Shown here piece after piece: positions 1 to 9,092 of a stretch of DNA of 64,000 bases. The notes under the pieces were generated by a model. That model was not told where the DNA came from, made no database searches, and saw only the letters and a list, made by a program, of their open reading frames with translations. The stretch's first letter is position 1. Every line of letters starts with the position of its first letter. The DNA lies in contig CATJIO010000107.1 in assembly GCA_949740725.1 (NCBI GenBank), positions 1-64,000 on the forward strand, given 5' to 3'. Source of the DNA: an uncultured Lachnospiraceae bacterium. GTDB taxonomy: Bacteria > Bacillota > Clostridia > Lachnospirales > Lachnospiraceae. Both the position numbers and the translations under genes were made by a program.

Positions 1-124
1 CGGGGTTGCCGTGACTTCTCAGATCCTTTGTATCTCCATCACTCTGAATAAGGGATATTAACGAACTTTTCAATTTTTGTTTACTACTATATGGTAAGCC
101 ATTTTGGCTTATCTGTCAAGAGGT

Positions 125-1417
125 TTAGCCAGCCTGAAAACGAAATTTCTGAGCTGCCTTTTCCGAGTCTACCCTCTCGATCACCGCTCCCAAACCTCTC
201 AGCTTTTCTTCAAAACATTCGTATCCACGCTGAATATAACCGATCTCATCCACCGTGGTATAGCCATCCGCTGCCAGGCCAGCGATGACTAAGGCAGCTC
301 CGGCCCGCAAATCCGGTGCGTTCACCGTTGCGCCGGAAAACCCCTTCACCCCGTCAATTATCGCCACATTTCCTTCTACCTTAATATTGCCGCCCATTCT
401 GGCCAGCTCATCTACATATTTAAACCGGTTTTCAAAAATGCTTTCCGTCACAATACTCGTCCCTTTCGCCAGGGCCAGCGTAACCGTTATCTGTGGCTGC
501 ATATCTGTAGGAAAGCCAGGATAGGGAAGGGTATTAATATTGGTATGAAACTGCGAGGGCTTTCCCACTACCCGCACTGCATCATCGAATTCAATGATCT
601 CACAGCCGATCTCTAAAAGCTTTGCGGAAATAGCCTCTAAATGTTTAGGGATAACGTTCTTTACCATCACATCCCCCCGGGTAATCGCTGCCGCGCACAT
701 AAAGGTGCCTGCCTCAATCTGATCGGGAATAATGGAATACTCCGTGCCGTGAAGCCTTCTCACGCCCCGGATGCGGATAATATCCGTACCTGCGCCCTTG
801 ATCTCCGCCCCCATGCTGTTCAGGAAGTTGGCCACATCCACTACATGGGGCTCCTTTGCCGCATTCTCGATGATCGTCCGGCCCTCTGCCAGAGTTGCCG
901 CCATCATCACATTAATGGTCGCTCCCACCGAAACTTTATCCAGATATATATGCGCGCCTACTAGGTCGATAGCATGGGCCACCACAGCGCCCCTCTCTAC
1001 CGTAATATCCGCGCCAAGAGCCCGAAACCCCTTTAAATGCAGATCAATAGGCCGACTTCCAATGTTACAACCTCCCGGCAGCGGCACCTTGGCGCTTTTA
1101 TATTTTCCTAAAAGCGCGCCGATAAAATAATAGGACGCGCGAATTCTTCGAATATACTCGTCATCTACCGACACTTCCCCAATATTGGACGCATTGATCC
1201 GCACAGTGTGGCGATCAATCCGATCCACAAATGCGCCGATCTCCTGAATCGCTTCCAACATTACATTAATATCCCGCACATCCGGCAGATTTTCAATAAT
1301 CACATCATCATCGGTCATCACCGCTGCTGTCAGTATCCCCAATGCTGCATTCTTTGCACCGCCTATGGTCACTTCTCCTACCAGCGGATTTCCGCCCTTC
1401 ATGATAAACTGTTCCAT
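125..1417 (-). CDS. murA: UDP-N-acetylglucosamine 1-carboxyvinyltransferase
   Basis: Transfers enolpyruvate from PEP to UDP-GlcNAc, the first committed step of peptidoglycan synthesis in the cytosol. The 430-residue length is normal for the family. The N-terminal GGAKNAAL segment carries the conserved Lys22, and the loop PGGCNIGSRPIDLHLKG holds the PEP-adduct cysteine (Cys117), so this is a Cys-type, fosfomycin-sensitive form by family knowledge. The ATG follows AGAGGTG at a good distance. It stands alone with its own promoter upstream. The paralogue murAB/murZ question cannot be settled from one locus. Confidence 0.96.
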   Translation of the reverse strand: MEQFIMKGGNPLVGEVTIGGAKNAALGILTAAVMTDDDVIIENLPDVRDINVMLEAIQEIGAFVDRIDRHTVRINASNIGEVSVDDEYIRRIRASYYFIGALLGKYKSAKVPLPGGCNIGSRPIDLHLKGFRALGADITVERGAVVAHAIDLVGAHIYLDKVSVGATINVMMAATLAEGRTIIENAAKEPHVVDVANFLNSMGAEIKGAGTDIIRIRGVRRLHGTEYSIIPDQIEAGTFMCAAAITRGDVMVKNVIPKHLEAISAKLLEIGCEIIEFDDAVRVVGKPSQFHTNINTLPYPGFPTDMQPQITVTLALAKGTSIVTESIFENRFKYVDELARMGGNIKVEGNVAIIDGVKGFSGATVNAPDLRAGAALVIAGLAADGYTTVDEIGYIQRGYECFEEKLRGLGAVIERVDSEKAAQKFRFQAG

Positions 1418-1502
1418 TTTGCACCTCTATGAATGGATGCAGCAAACCCTGAGCCCTACTTGTGGCAACAGCTGCATCGGAAAAATCAAAAGCCTTCAAG
1501 CC

Positions 1503-1532
1503 ATTATATACCAAACCAGGGTACTTTGTAAA
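1503..1532 (-). promoter_or_regulatory. murA promoter (sigma-A type)
   Basis: On the minus strand TTTACA (1532-1527) is followed after 18 bases by a perfect TATAAT (1508-1503), about 85 bases upstream of the murA start. It also lies just past the stop of the upstream minus-strand gene, so murA is probably transcribed on its own. Confidence 0.6.
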
Positions 1533-1552
1533 GGTTACAATTAGCTCTTGAT

Positions 1553-4033
1553 TTATATTTCTGGAAAAATCCCGCAAATAAAGTCATTTCCTGTCGCTGC
1601 AAAATAGTCTGTAGCGTCATTTAGCCCCATTTTGTGGCTTTCTCCGCTTACCGGTTGATAAATGGTAACATTATATTGGTCATATCCTACCAAACAGTAC
1701 AGTTCTCCTCCCTGGCCATAGGCTACCACCGGATAGCCCTTCCCTAAAAAGTATTGAATCTGGCCCAGGCTGCATCCTCTGGCATCCAGAAGCAGTACCT
1801 CATCTGAGAACAAGCGGCTCTCGGTAAACTCATCCAGGCGGTTGGATATCCTGCCCGCCGCTTCCTGCGGACTAGTGACGCTACCTGTAGATGGCCGATC
1901 TACTCTACACCACACCACTCTTTGTCCCTCATCGGTTACCGTTCCCATCTCTTCATGGGCCAAAGCCACAGCTTTAGAAAAATCTTGGGTAATCCCTAGA
2001 AGCCGGCCGCCTCCATAAGCAAAAAAGCGCATCCTCGGAACGGTTATCGAGGAATCCAAATTCAATATTTCAGAATTTTCATATGTTATCTTTTCTGGCG
2101 CTGAGGATGCCACGCTATCGCCAGACTTAAGTTCCGAACCAGTCTGCACGAAATACAGCTTCTTCCGCGCACTGTCCGCATACCATCCGATATGGGCCAA
2201 TTTATCATCCTCAATCTCCTCATTGCAGACAATGGTGTCCTCGTCTACCTGCTGATAGCTGTCTCCGGATATGGAAATAATCCGCTTTAAATGAATCCTG
2301 CTGTCTCCCACAGACACACCTGCAATATAATATCCAGGCCGTTCATACCGGGTCAGCACCTCCATGTCCGTCCCAAGGATTTCCAACGCATACATGGGGA
2401 TCTCTTCCTGACGCCCATTAATCATCCATCGGCTGCCCTCCTTGGCCAAACCATAGATAAAATCATTCCCCACAAAGCCCAGAACCCGAAGATAGTCATC
2501 CGGCCCGGCAGACACTTCATTTTTCTCCCCAGTTTCCAAATCCAACAGATGAATCCGCTTTGATTGGAAGATAAAGCTGCCCTCCTGCCAGGTAAGCCGC
2601 TGTCCATTTTGACTGATGGCATAGCCCCCCTCTGGCAATCCCTCTGCCACTACAATATATTCATTACTGGTTAAGTCCACTCCATAGATCCCATCGCCGA
2701 TCTTTAAATACAGCATGTTTCCAGAGCTTAAGTAGGAAAGCTCCTCTATATTCAGCTTTAGCTCTCCAAAGCTTTCCATTACCGGGATAAAAAACCGCTC
2801 CTCCAACCCATCCTCCTGGCTGCTGTAATGATACACGGCAATTCCTACACAGCCTTCATGCTGCCCGCGGTTCATATAGCCATATACCAGAAAGTCCACA
2901 TCCCCCTCGTCCTCGGCCCGAAGAATCTTAACCCCATGCTCCCGGTGGGAAGGCCGCATCCCTTCCTCATTACGGCTTCGGAAAGAAAATACCCGGACAG
3001 CCCTTTTCTCCGCCTCCTGAAAGCACCAGAGATCTCCATTACTTACAAACGCCCGGCTACTCCCGCTCTCACTTTTTATTGCCTGAACCTGCTCTTCATC
3101 CGTCACCCCCAGCATAATCCGCGTCCCAGAAAAGTCCTCCTCACGTCCCATAAATACTTGATCTGCACGACGGTCAAAGTCCATCATATAGATTCTCTGC
3201 TCTCCTTGGCGCATGGTAAAGCTGTCTTCCACCTCATAGTATTCATGATTTCCCTGTTCATTGACACGAACTGCCAAATAGTCCAAGGTTACCTGTGCCA
3301 TAATCCCATTCATCTCATTTAAGGTCACCTGCATCTCTCCTGCAGGCTCCACATCCAGCCCTCCCCAGGTAATCTGAGAAAAGCTGGAATGGATGTCCAC
3401 ATGCCCCAAATTACTGTTATCACCAGTATCATTGCTCTCCAGATAGGTTACTAATGTCCGAGCCTCCTCATAGTCAAAGGTGCGCAGGGAAAAATCCGCC
3501 GCTAAATTGACCATCTCCACTGCCATTTCATTATCCATCCACACGATCCGGGTATAATAGCGAACCGCGCCATGACTATCTGTATCCACAGTAAGAGTCA
3601 TCTGGTACTCCTGACCTTTAGTTAGCAGATTCTGTATGGGGAGTACCGCCCGAATCCCATCCTCTGCTGCTGTCCAGTTCTCCACACTGCTCCGCTCCAC
3701 CAGTCGATCTGAAGACAAGGTTCGGATTTCATAATATATCCCGATTACCTCTCCCTGGCAGCGTTCGATCCGGATGCCCAGCTGCCGGTCCTCCGGGAGA
3801 ACAGTAAGACTTCCGCGGAGTCCTGCTCCTGCCATCTCCTGCACATACCCATAGAGGCAATTCATCTCCCTGCCCAATGCATTCACATACACCATGGGCA
3901 GTAAACTCTCCTCCATAGAAGTATAGATCGTATCCCCCTTTGATGCTTTGTTCTGCATCCTGAAAAAATACCCGGCGCCTGCTGCAATAAAAATTACAAA
4001 CAGAATGCCCAAACGCTGCAGCACTTGTTTCAT
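1553..4033 (-). CDS. Membrane-anchored surface protein of unknown function, degenerate C39-like C-terminus
   Basis: I do not recognise a named function. The 826-residue protein has a single N-terminal membrane segment (about residues 8-24, an uncleaved anchor or signal) and the rest should be outside. Residues about 330-690 look like a run of beta-rich blades with repeated YGVDL, IHLLDLETG and similar strands, as in a beta-propeller. The last about 90 residues (GKGYPVVAYG, LVGYDQYNVTIYQPVSG) resemble the C39-like peptidase fold (PF13529), but no catalytic Cys is visible and the usual His position is not conserved, so peptidase activity is unlikely. It starts 64 bases after prs ends on the same strand and may be cotranscribed with it. 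Its ribosome binding site is weak. Confidence 0.75.
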   Translation of the reverse strand: MKQVLQRLGILFVIFIAAGAGYFFRMQNKASKGDTIYTSMEESLLPMVYVNALGREMNCLYGYVQEMAGAGLRGSLTVLPEDRQLGIRIERCQGEVIGIYYEIRTLSSDRLVERSSVENWTAAEDGIRAVLPIQNLLTKGQEYQMTLTVDTDSHGAVRYYTRIVWMDNEMAVEMVNLAADFSLRTFDYEEARTLVTYLESNDTGDNSNLGHVDIHSSFSQITWGGLDVEPAGEMQVTLNEMNGIMAQVTLDYLAVRVNEQGNHEYYEVEDSFTMRQGEQRIYMMDFDRRADQVFMGREEDFSGTRIMLGVTDEEQVQAIKSESGSSRAFVSNGDLWCFQEAEKRAVRVFSFRSRNEEGMRPSHREHGVKILRAEDEGDVDFLVYGYMNRGQHEGCVGIAVYHYSSQEDGLEERFFIPVMESFGELKLNIEELSYLSSGNMLYLKIGDGIYGVDLTSNEYIVVAEGLPEGGYAISQNGQRLTWQEGSFIFQSKRIHLLDLETGEKNEVSAGPDDYLRVLGFVGNDFIYGLAKEGSRWMINGRQEEIPMYALEILGTDMEVLTRYERPGYYIAGVSVGDSRIHLKRIISISGDSYQQVDEDTIVCNEEIEDDKLAHIGWYADSARKKLYFVQTGSELKSGDSVASSAPEKITYENSEILNLDSSITVPRMRFFAYGGGRLLGITQDFSKAVALAHEEMGTVTDEGQRVVWCRVDRPSTGSVTSPQEAAGRISNRLDEFTESRLFSDEVLLLDARGCSLGQIQYFLGKGYPVVAYGQGGELYCLVGYDQYNVTIYQPVSGESHKMGLNDATDYFAATGNDFICGIFPEI

Positions 4034-4097
4034 CCATCAACCTGCCTTTTCATTCTGTATTTCCGGTAACTGTGCCTCAAGCATGGTAAGCCGCAAA

Positions 4098-5270
4098 CTA
4101 CCGGTTCCGGTAAGCCTCCAGGCACCGGTTGATCCGCTTGGTCGGATTCAGCAGCTCGCTCAGAGAAGCATCATGATTTAGATTATCAATAATCAAGGCA
4201 ATATACTTGCTCATATCCACATCAATATAGTAAGGCTTTGCCAGAAGCTCCGGCGTCTGATAAACCAGATTTGTGGTAAGGATCCTATCGATTAGGCCCG
4301 CCTCATAATACTTATCAAACTGCTCCAGCCCGTTAGTAAAGAGCCCGAATGTAGAGCAGATAAATACCTTTCTGGCCTTTCTCTTCTTTAATTCTTTTGC
4401 CACATCCAACATGCTTTCTCCAGAGGAAATCATATCGTCAATAATCAGCACATCCTTCCCCGCCACGTCCGCGCCAAGGAATTCATGGGCTACAATGGGA
4501 TTCCGCCCATTGACGATCTTGGTATAATCCCGCCGTTTATAAAACATGCCCATATCCAGCCCCAACACATTGGCGAAATATACTGCCCGGCTCATACCGC
4601 CCTCATCTGGACTTATCACCATCATGTGATCGCTGTCTATCATCAGCTCTGTCTCGTGGCGCAGGAGATGCTTGATAAACTGGTAGATAGGCTGTACCGT
4701 TTCAAATCCTTTTAAGGGGATGGCATTTTGTACCCGTGGATCATGCGCGTCAAAGGTAATGATATTCTCCACTCCCATCCTAATCAGCTCTTCCAACCCC
4801 AGGGCGCAGTCCAAAGACTCTCGGCTGGATCGTTTATGCTGACGGCTCTCATAAAGAAATGGCATGATCACGTTAATCCTTCTAGCTTTTCCTGCAGCTG
4901 CCGCGATTACCCGCTTTAAATCCTGGAAATGATCATCCGGCGACATATGGTTTTCCATACCGCATAGGGAATAGGTAAGGCTGTAATTGCATACATCCAC
5001 CATAACATACAGGTCATCACCCCGAACGGATTCATTCAGCGTACCCTTCCCCTCCCCAGAGCCAAACCGGGGCGTCTGGGCCTCGATAATGTAACTGTCT
5101 CTCTGGTAGCCGGCAAATGCGATAGTGGATTTGTGCTCGCTTTCTCGTTCCTTTCTCCACTGGGCCAGATACTTGTCCACCTTCTTCCCCAACCCTGAAC
5201 AGCTCTTTAAAGGAATCAGCCCTAATGGCCCCACCGGGATCGTCTCAATGATCTTCTCTTCGTACAGCAT
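4098..5270 (-). CDS. prs: Ribose-phosphate pyrophosphokinase, long atypical form
   Basis: Makes PRPP from ribose 5-phosphate and ATP for nucleotide, His and Trp synthesis. The PRPP-binding loop DVLIIDDMISSGES (about residues 272-285) and the FDAHDPR segment of the ATP/Mg site are both present. At 390 residues it is longer than the usual about 315-residue class I enzyme, with an N-terminal extension rich in charge (KYLAQWRKERESEHK) and a C-terminal tail. Long forms like this occur in Clostridia alongside a canonical Prs, so it may not be the only copy. GGAGG precedes the ATG and a sigma-A promoter lies upstream. Confidence 0.9.
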   Translation of the reverse strand: MLYEEKIIETIPVGPLGLIPLKSCSGLGKKVDKYLAQWRKERESEHKSTIAFAGYQRDSYIIEAQTPRFGSGEGKGTLNESVRGDDLYVMVDVCNYSLTYSLCGMENHMSPDDHFQDLKRVIAAAAGKARRINVIMPFLYESRQHKRSSRESLDCALGLEELIRMGVENIITFDAHDPRVQNAIPLKGFETVQPIYQFIKHLLRHETELMIDSDHMMVISPDEGGMSRAVYFANVLGLDMGMFYKRRDYTKIVNGRNPIVAHEFLGADVAGKDVLIIDDMISSGESMLDVAKELKKRKARKVFICSTFGLFTNGLEQFDKYYEAGLIDRILTTNLVYQTPELLAKPYYIDVDMSKYIALIIDNLNHDASLSELLNPTKRINRCLEAYRNR

Positions 5271-5322
5271 GTCTTTCCTCCATTTTGTTTATTAAGCACT
5301 CTTGATCCAATGATCTGTATCC

Positions 5323-5351
5323 TTTATATCATTATGTACTTTATCCGTCAA
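5323..5351 (-). promoter_or_regulatory. prs promoter (sigma-A type)
   Basis: Minus strand TTGACG (5351-5346), 17-base spacer, TATAAA (5328-5323), ending about 50 bases before the prs ATG. Confidence 0.6.
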
Positions 5352-5429
5352 TATAGTCAATGTTTTTCTCGCAAAACACGAGAGCATTTGATGTTTCTGT
5401 TCACGTCCCTGTCCAGCTTGCCAACATCA

Positions 5430-6410
5430 CTACAGCTTTAGCCGGATATCCCCACCGTAGAGGGGAATGACGGTATAACTGCTCATAATCCTTGACGCCA
5501 CCCGGTCAGTGTATTCATCCCGCAAGCGATCCAAAGACAAATTGGTGGAGATAATTGTGGACCTGCCGGATAAAAGCCTTTGATTGATGCAGAAAAACAG
5601 CTGAGAGGAAGTAAAGCTATTATTCAGCTCTGTCCCCAGATCGTCAATGATTAGCAGGTCGCACTCCCAGATAAAATGATACATCTCCTTCATCTCTTCT
5701 TCTGTCTGATGCCCAAACCGGTTCTTGGAAAATACGTCAAACAGGTCATGTGAGGAGAGGTAGATAACCGAGTGATAGCTGTCAATCAGCTTTTTGGCAA
5801 TACAGTTGGTTAAAAAGGTTTTTCCCCTCCCTGTGGCCCCGGTAAATAGAAGGTTCCCCCCCTTTTTATCAAATTGCCCGGCAAACTCCATGCACCACCG
5901 GTAAACCTGCCTCATATATGCCGCCACGGTCATCCCCACCGCCGGCTCTAACTGCTCTTGATCAAAATACTGATAGGAAAACGTATCAAAATTCTCCCGT
6001 TTCAGTATCTCCTCCAAATTCGACTGGGCATACAGCAGCCGGATCTGGGTTTGACGGAAGCAATGGCACTTTTTGTTCTCTTTTGTATAGCCAGTATCCT
6101 GGCAGTCCGGGCAGCGATACTGCATTTCCATATAATCCGCCGGATAATCTCTGGAGGTTAAGAGCACCTTCTTCTGCTCTCGAAGATCCGCGATCTCCTC
6201 CCGCAGCTTCTCCAGCGCATCCCTCTTCCCATTTAGAAGCTCCTTGGCCCGAAGCACTGCCCGGGTGCTTACCGCCTGGTCGATTTCCTGAATCGCCGGA
6301 AGCTTTTCATAGATCTCTCGGATCCGCTCATCCTGCTCATGTTTATTCCGAAGCTGCTGCGCCTGATAATCCCGCATAATCTCCTGATATTGAGAATTGC
6401 TAAGTGCCAT
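5430..6410 (-). CDS. DnaC/DnaI-type replicative helicase loader ATPase
   Basis: AAA+ ATPase of the IstB/DnaC family, expected to load the replicative helicase during initiation or restart. A treble-clef zinc motif lies at about residues 95-115 (CPDCQDTGY then CHC), as in B. subtilis DnaI. It is followed by Walker A TGATGRGKT, Walker B LLIIDDLG, sensor 1 ISTN and an arginine-finger-type DRVASRI near the C-terminus. A GTG at 6416 also opens the frame, but the GGAG box sits only two bases from it and eight bases from ATG 6410, so 6410 is preferred (326 residues). It is translationally coupled to the dnaD-like gene upstream, whose stop lies just before it. The two make a primosome operon. Confidence 0.9.
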   Translation of the reverse strand: MALSNSQYQEIMRDYQAQQLRNKHEQDERIREIYEKLPAIQEIDQAVSTRAVLRAKELLNGKRDALEKLREEIADLREQKKVLLTSRDYPADYMEMQYRCPDCQDTGYTKENKKCHCFRQTQIRLLYAQSNLEEILKRENFDTFSYQYFDQEQLEPAVGMTVAAYMRQVYRWCMEFAGQFDKKGGNLLFTGATGRGKTFLTNCIAKKLIDSYHSVIYLSSHDLFDVFSKNRFGHQTEEEMKEMYHFIWECDLLIIDDLGTELNNSFTSSQLFFCINQRLLSGRSTIISTNLSLDRLRDEYTDRVASRIMSSYTVIPLYGGDIRLKL

Positions 6411-6415
6411 AATCA

Positions 6416-7396
6416 CTACTCCTTCATCCGTGCCCGTACTTTCTCCATCATCAGAGAATCATAGTCCGTGGCGCTTTGTTCAAAGTTATGAAATCGGTTT
6501 CCCCTTCGGCTATCTGCCCGTTTCCCTTCGCCCCTTTTCTCCTGGGATTTTCCCTTTTCCTGGCTTTGGCGGATCATATCCAGATCCTCCACATCGGACA
6601 GATTCTTCACTCCAGCCTTCTTCCATTCCGTCAAAATTTTATCTGCATAGTTAAAGCTGGGGGTGTGGGTGCTTTTGATGGTGCGGTTGCAAGCCTCTAG
6701 CACCACCTCTCTGGTGAAGCCATAATCCCTGAACCAGCTTTCGATAAACTGACGCTCTGCAGCTGCTGGTCTCCGATCATTTAAGCCAAACGCCTTCATT
6801 ACCGCAAAAGCATCTTTGTGAAATCCTGCCGTATAACCCTTTGCTTCTTCCACTGTGGCAATTCCCTTTTTATGCCAGTTGATAGCCACCGTTTCCATAT
6901 AGCGGATGCTGGTATGGCCATTCTGCACACAAAACTCCACCAAATATTCCAAAAGCTCTGCAGGAAGCTTTAATTCCCCGTACAAATAGGCGAAGATCTC
7001 ACACTCCCTTCGGGTAAATATTTTATTCATGTATTTTTGGGCAATATAAAGAAGCTGGGTAAAGTCATCGTCATCTGCCGGCAAGTTTACCTTATCCTTT
7101 TTCTTCCCGGTCATATATGTATCTGACTCCGAAAGGGAGGCTGCCGGCACTTTTTCCTCCTGAACCTCAAGGACGCCTGCTTTTTCCCAGTAGGAAACTG
7201 CCCGTATTACATCTCCTTCAGTGTAATGCAAAGCCTCTGCCACCGTTCCCGCGTCCGCTGCTTCTCCCTGATGGCGAAGCAGATAAAGATATACCTTAAC
7301 ATATTCTCCGCTGGCCTTTGCCATGTGTTCATCAATAAATGCATTAGGGACCAGCGTGCCATTCACCTGGATCTTATGATTCAATTCCCATGCCAT
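6416..7396 (-). CDS. DnaD-domain primosome protein
   Basis: Related to B. subtilis DnaD/DnaB, which bind DNA and recruit the helicase-loader complex at the origin and at stalled forks. Residues about 20-80 form the N-terminal winged-helix domain, with a TVAEALHYTEGDVIRAVSYWEKAGVL helix-turn-helix-like segment. Residues about 115-185 and 205-270 look like two tandem DnaD/DnaB_2 domains, the second ending with YADKILTEWKKAGV, matching the family YxxxIxxxW signature. The C-terminal about 50 residues are basic and low complexity (KRGEGKRADSRRGNR), probably DNA binding. The gene is first in an operon with the helicase loader, downstream of a DnaA-box cluster. Confidence 0.9.
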   Translation of the reverse strand: MAWELNHKIQVNGTLVPNAFIDEHMAKASGEYVKVYLYLLRHQGEAADAGTVAEALHYTEGDVIRAVSYWEKAGVLEVQEEKVPAASLSESDTYMTGKKKDKVNLPADDDDFTQLLYIAQKYMNKIFTRRECEIFAYLYGELKLPAELLEYLVEFCVQNGHTSIRYMETVAINWHKKGIATVEEAKGYTAGFHKDAFAVMKAFGLNDRRPAAAERQFIESWFRDYGFTREVVLEACNRTIKSTHTPSFNYADKILTEWKKAGVKNLSDVEDLDMIRQSQEKGKSQEKRGEGKRADSRRGNRFHNFEQSATDYDSLMMEKVRARMKE

Positions 7397-7468
7397 CCCT
7401 TACTCTTCCTTTCCCTGTTCTCCTGCCTTCATCATAACACAAGGTCGAAAAAAAGAAAATAGCCTGAC

Positions 7469-7668
7469 TTATCCACAAAATTCGCTGTGGATATTGTGGA
7501 TAATGTGGATAACCTGGTGGATTCTTGTTTTTTGTCCTTGTCGAACTTGGTCGAAATCCCATGAAATAAAGGTTTTCCTGAATTGTCAGCTAATTTTTTA
7601 TGTAAATAAAAACATCCACATAGTTTCTTTACATAAAATGTTGAAAACTATGTGGATATTGTGGATAA
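7469..7668. promoter_or_regulatory. Cluster of DnaA boxes between murC and the dnaD/loader operon
   Basis: Perfect TTATCCACA boxes are at 7469-7477 (plus strand) and, as TGTGGATAA, at 7495-7503, 7504-7512 and 7660-7668. One-mismatch boxes (TGTGGATAT) are at 7486-7494 and 7651-7659. The boxes at 7486-7512 are head to tail with no gap, as are those at 7651-7668. A 13-bp perfect inverted repeat (7614-7626 with 7645-7657) carries part of a further box in its left arm. Between the groups is AT-rich DNA (7581-7640). The cluster lies in the likely promoter region of the dnaD/loader operon. DnaA binding is inferred from sequence only. Confidence 0.8.
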
Positions 7669-7669
7669 C

Positions 7670-9052
7670 TTACAGCCCCAAGAGCCTTTCCCCCACTTTT
7701 ACGATATCTCCGGCCCCCATAGTTATCAACAAATCTCCGGGAACACAATTTGCTAAAATAAATGTCTCAATTTCATCAAAAGATGGGATATAATGTGCTT
7801 TTCCACCAGCTATCGTGATTTTCTCCTGAATATCGCGTGAGCTGATCCCCAGAGTATTCACCTCCCTAGCCGCATAAATATCCGCTAAAATCACCTCATC
7901 GGCGTCCAGAAGGGCCTGGACAAAATCGTCCAAAAGGGCTGCTGTCCTAGTATAGGTGTGGGGCTGAAACACACACCAAAGCTTTTTATGAGGATAATTT
8001 TTCGCGGTCTTTAAGGTAGCGGCAATTTCCTGGGGATGATGGGCGTAATCATCAATAATGGTAACTCCGCCGACCTCTCCTTTTTTCTCAAATCGGCGAT
8101 TAGTTCCGCTAAACTCCTCTAACCCTTTAATAACCGCCTCCATTGATACACCAAGTTCCACTGATGCCGCAATAGCGGAAAGAGAGTTATAGACATTATG
8201 CTCCCCTGGCACACCCAGTTTCACCCGTCCAGCCTCTTTCCCGTGAATTAGCAAGGTGTAGGAAGCCCTGGCACACCGATCATAGACCACATCTTTGGCG
8301 CTGTAATCGCAGATCTCCGGATCCGGCCCAAAGGTAATTATCCGGCAGGCCAGACCTCCGGTAATCTCTTCCAGATTCTTGATCTCTCCATTAATAATCA
8401 GTGTTCCTTTTTCATCCAGCTTCTCAGCGAACTGGCGGAAAGAACGGCGGATATCCGCCAGATCCTTGAAAAAGTCCAGATGATCTGCTTCGATATTTAA
8501 AATAATTTCCATCGTAGGATAAAAGGACAAGAAGCTATTGGTATACTCACAAGCCTCTGTGACAAAAAGCTCCTGCCCGCCTACCCGTATGTTCCCTCCG
8601 ATAGCTGGCAGAATCCCGCCTACACTGATGGTGGGATTTCTCTCTGCTGCCAGAAGGATCTCCGTCAGCATAGAAGTAGTGGTGGTCTTCCCGTGAGTGC
8701 CGGAAATATTCACCGCATGATGGTAATTCTGCATCATTTCTCCCAGAAGCTGAGCACGGGTCAGCATGGGAATGCCGCTAGACTGAGCGGCAAGAAATTC
8801 CGGATTATCCGGATGAATCGCGGCGGTATACACCACCACATCAAGGTCCTCTGTGATATTCGAAGCACGCTGGCCATAGGTGACCCTGGCTCCTTTTTCC
8901 TCCAGGCGCTCTGTAAGCTCTGTCTTATGCATATCGGAACCGGAAATAGAAAAGCCTTCCTCCAATAGGATTTCTGCCAGCCCACTCATGCTGATCCCTC
9001 CGATTCCGATAAAGTGTACTCTTTCCGGTTGATTAAAATTAATTTGATACAT
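7670..9052 (-). CDS. murC: UDP-N-acetylmuramate--L-alanine ligase
   Basis: Cytosolic ATP-dependent ligase adding L-Ala to UDP-MurNAc in peptidoglycan precursor synthesis. The N-terminal GIGGISMSGLA glycine loop binds the UDP substrate, GTHGKTTTTSM is the ATP P-loop of the Mur ligase family, and the middle-domain EACEYTNSFL and DDYAHHP segments are typical. The frame opens at GTG 9082, but the first 10 residues are not family-like and GGAAGAG sits before ATG 9052, so that start is chosen (460 residues). It follows the cell-wall-binding gene by 40 bases, making a probable operon. Its stop abuts a DnaA box. Confidence 0.95.
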   Translation of the reverse strand: MYQINFNQPERVHFIGIGGISMSGLAEILLEEGFSISGSDMHKTELTERLEEKGARVTYGQRASNITEDLDVVVYTAAIHPDNPEFLAAQSSGIPMLTRAQLLGEMMQNYHHAVNISGTHGKTTTTSMLTEILLAAERNPTISVGGILPAIGGNIRVGGQELFVTEACEYTNSFLSFYPTMEIILNIEADHLDFFKDLADIRRSFRQFAEKLDEKGTLIINGEIKNLEEITGGLACRIITFGPDPEICDYSAKDVVYDRCARASYTLLIHGKEAGRVKLGVPGEHNVYNSLSAIAASVELGVSMEAVIKGLEEFSGTNRRFEKKGEVGGVTIIDDYAHHPQEIAATLKTAKNYPHKKLWCVFQPHTYTRTAALLDDFVQALLDADEVILADIYAAREVNTLGISSRDIQEKITIAGGKAHYIPSFDEIETFILANCVPGDLLITMGAGDIVKVGERLLGL

Positions 9053-9092
9053 ACTCTTCCGCTTTCCGGCGTCCTCTGACACCTATTTTTCT

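Noticed and set aside
1..124. Terminator after murA
   Set aside because: The hairpin TAAGCC/GGCTTA near 97-116 is short and has no T run after it on the minus strand.
771..1130. Plus-strand reading frames opposite murA and other long genes
   Set aside because: Open frames antisense to well-recognised genes with no ribosome binding site; treated as shadows throughout the window.
7469..7668. Chromosomal origin oriC
   Set aside because: The box density fits, but dnaA and dnaN are absent from the window and the neighbours are murC and dnaD, so I call only a DnaA-box cluster.
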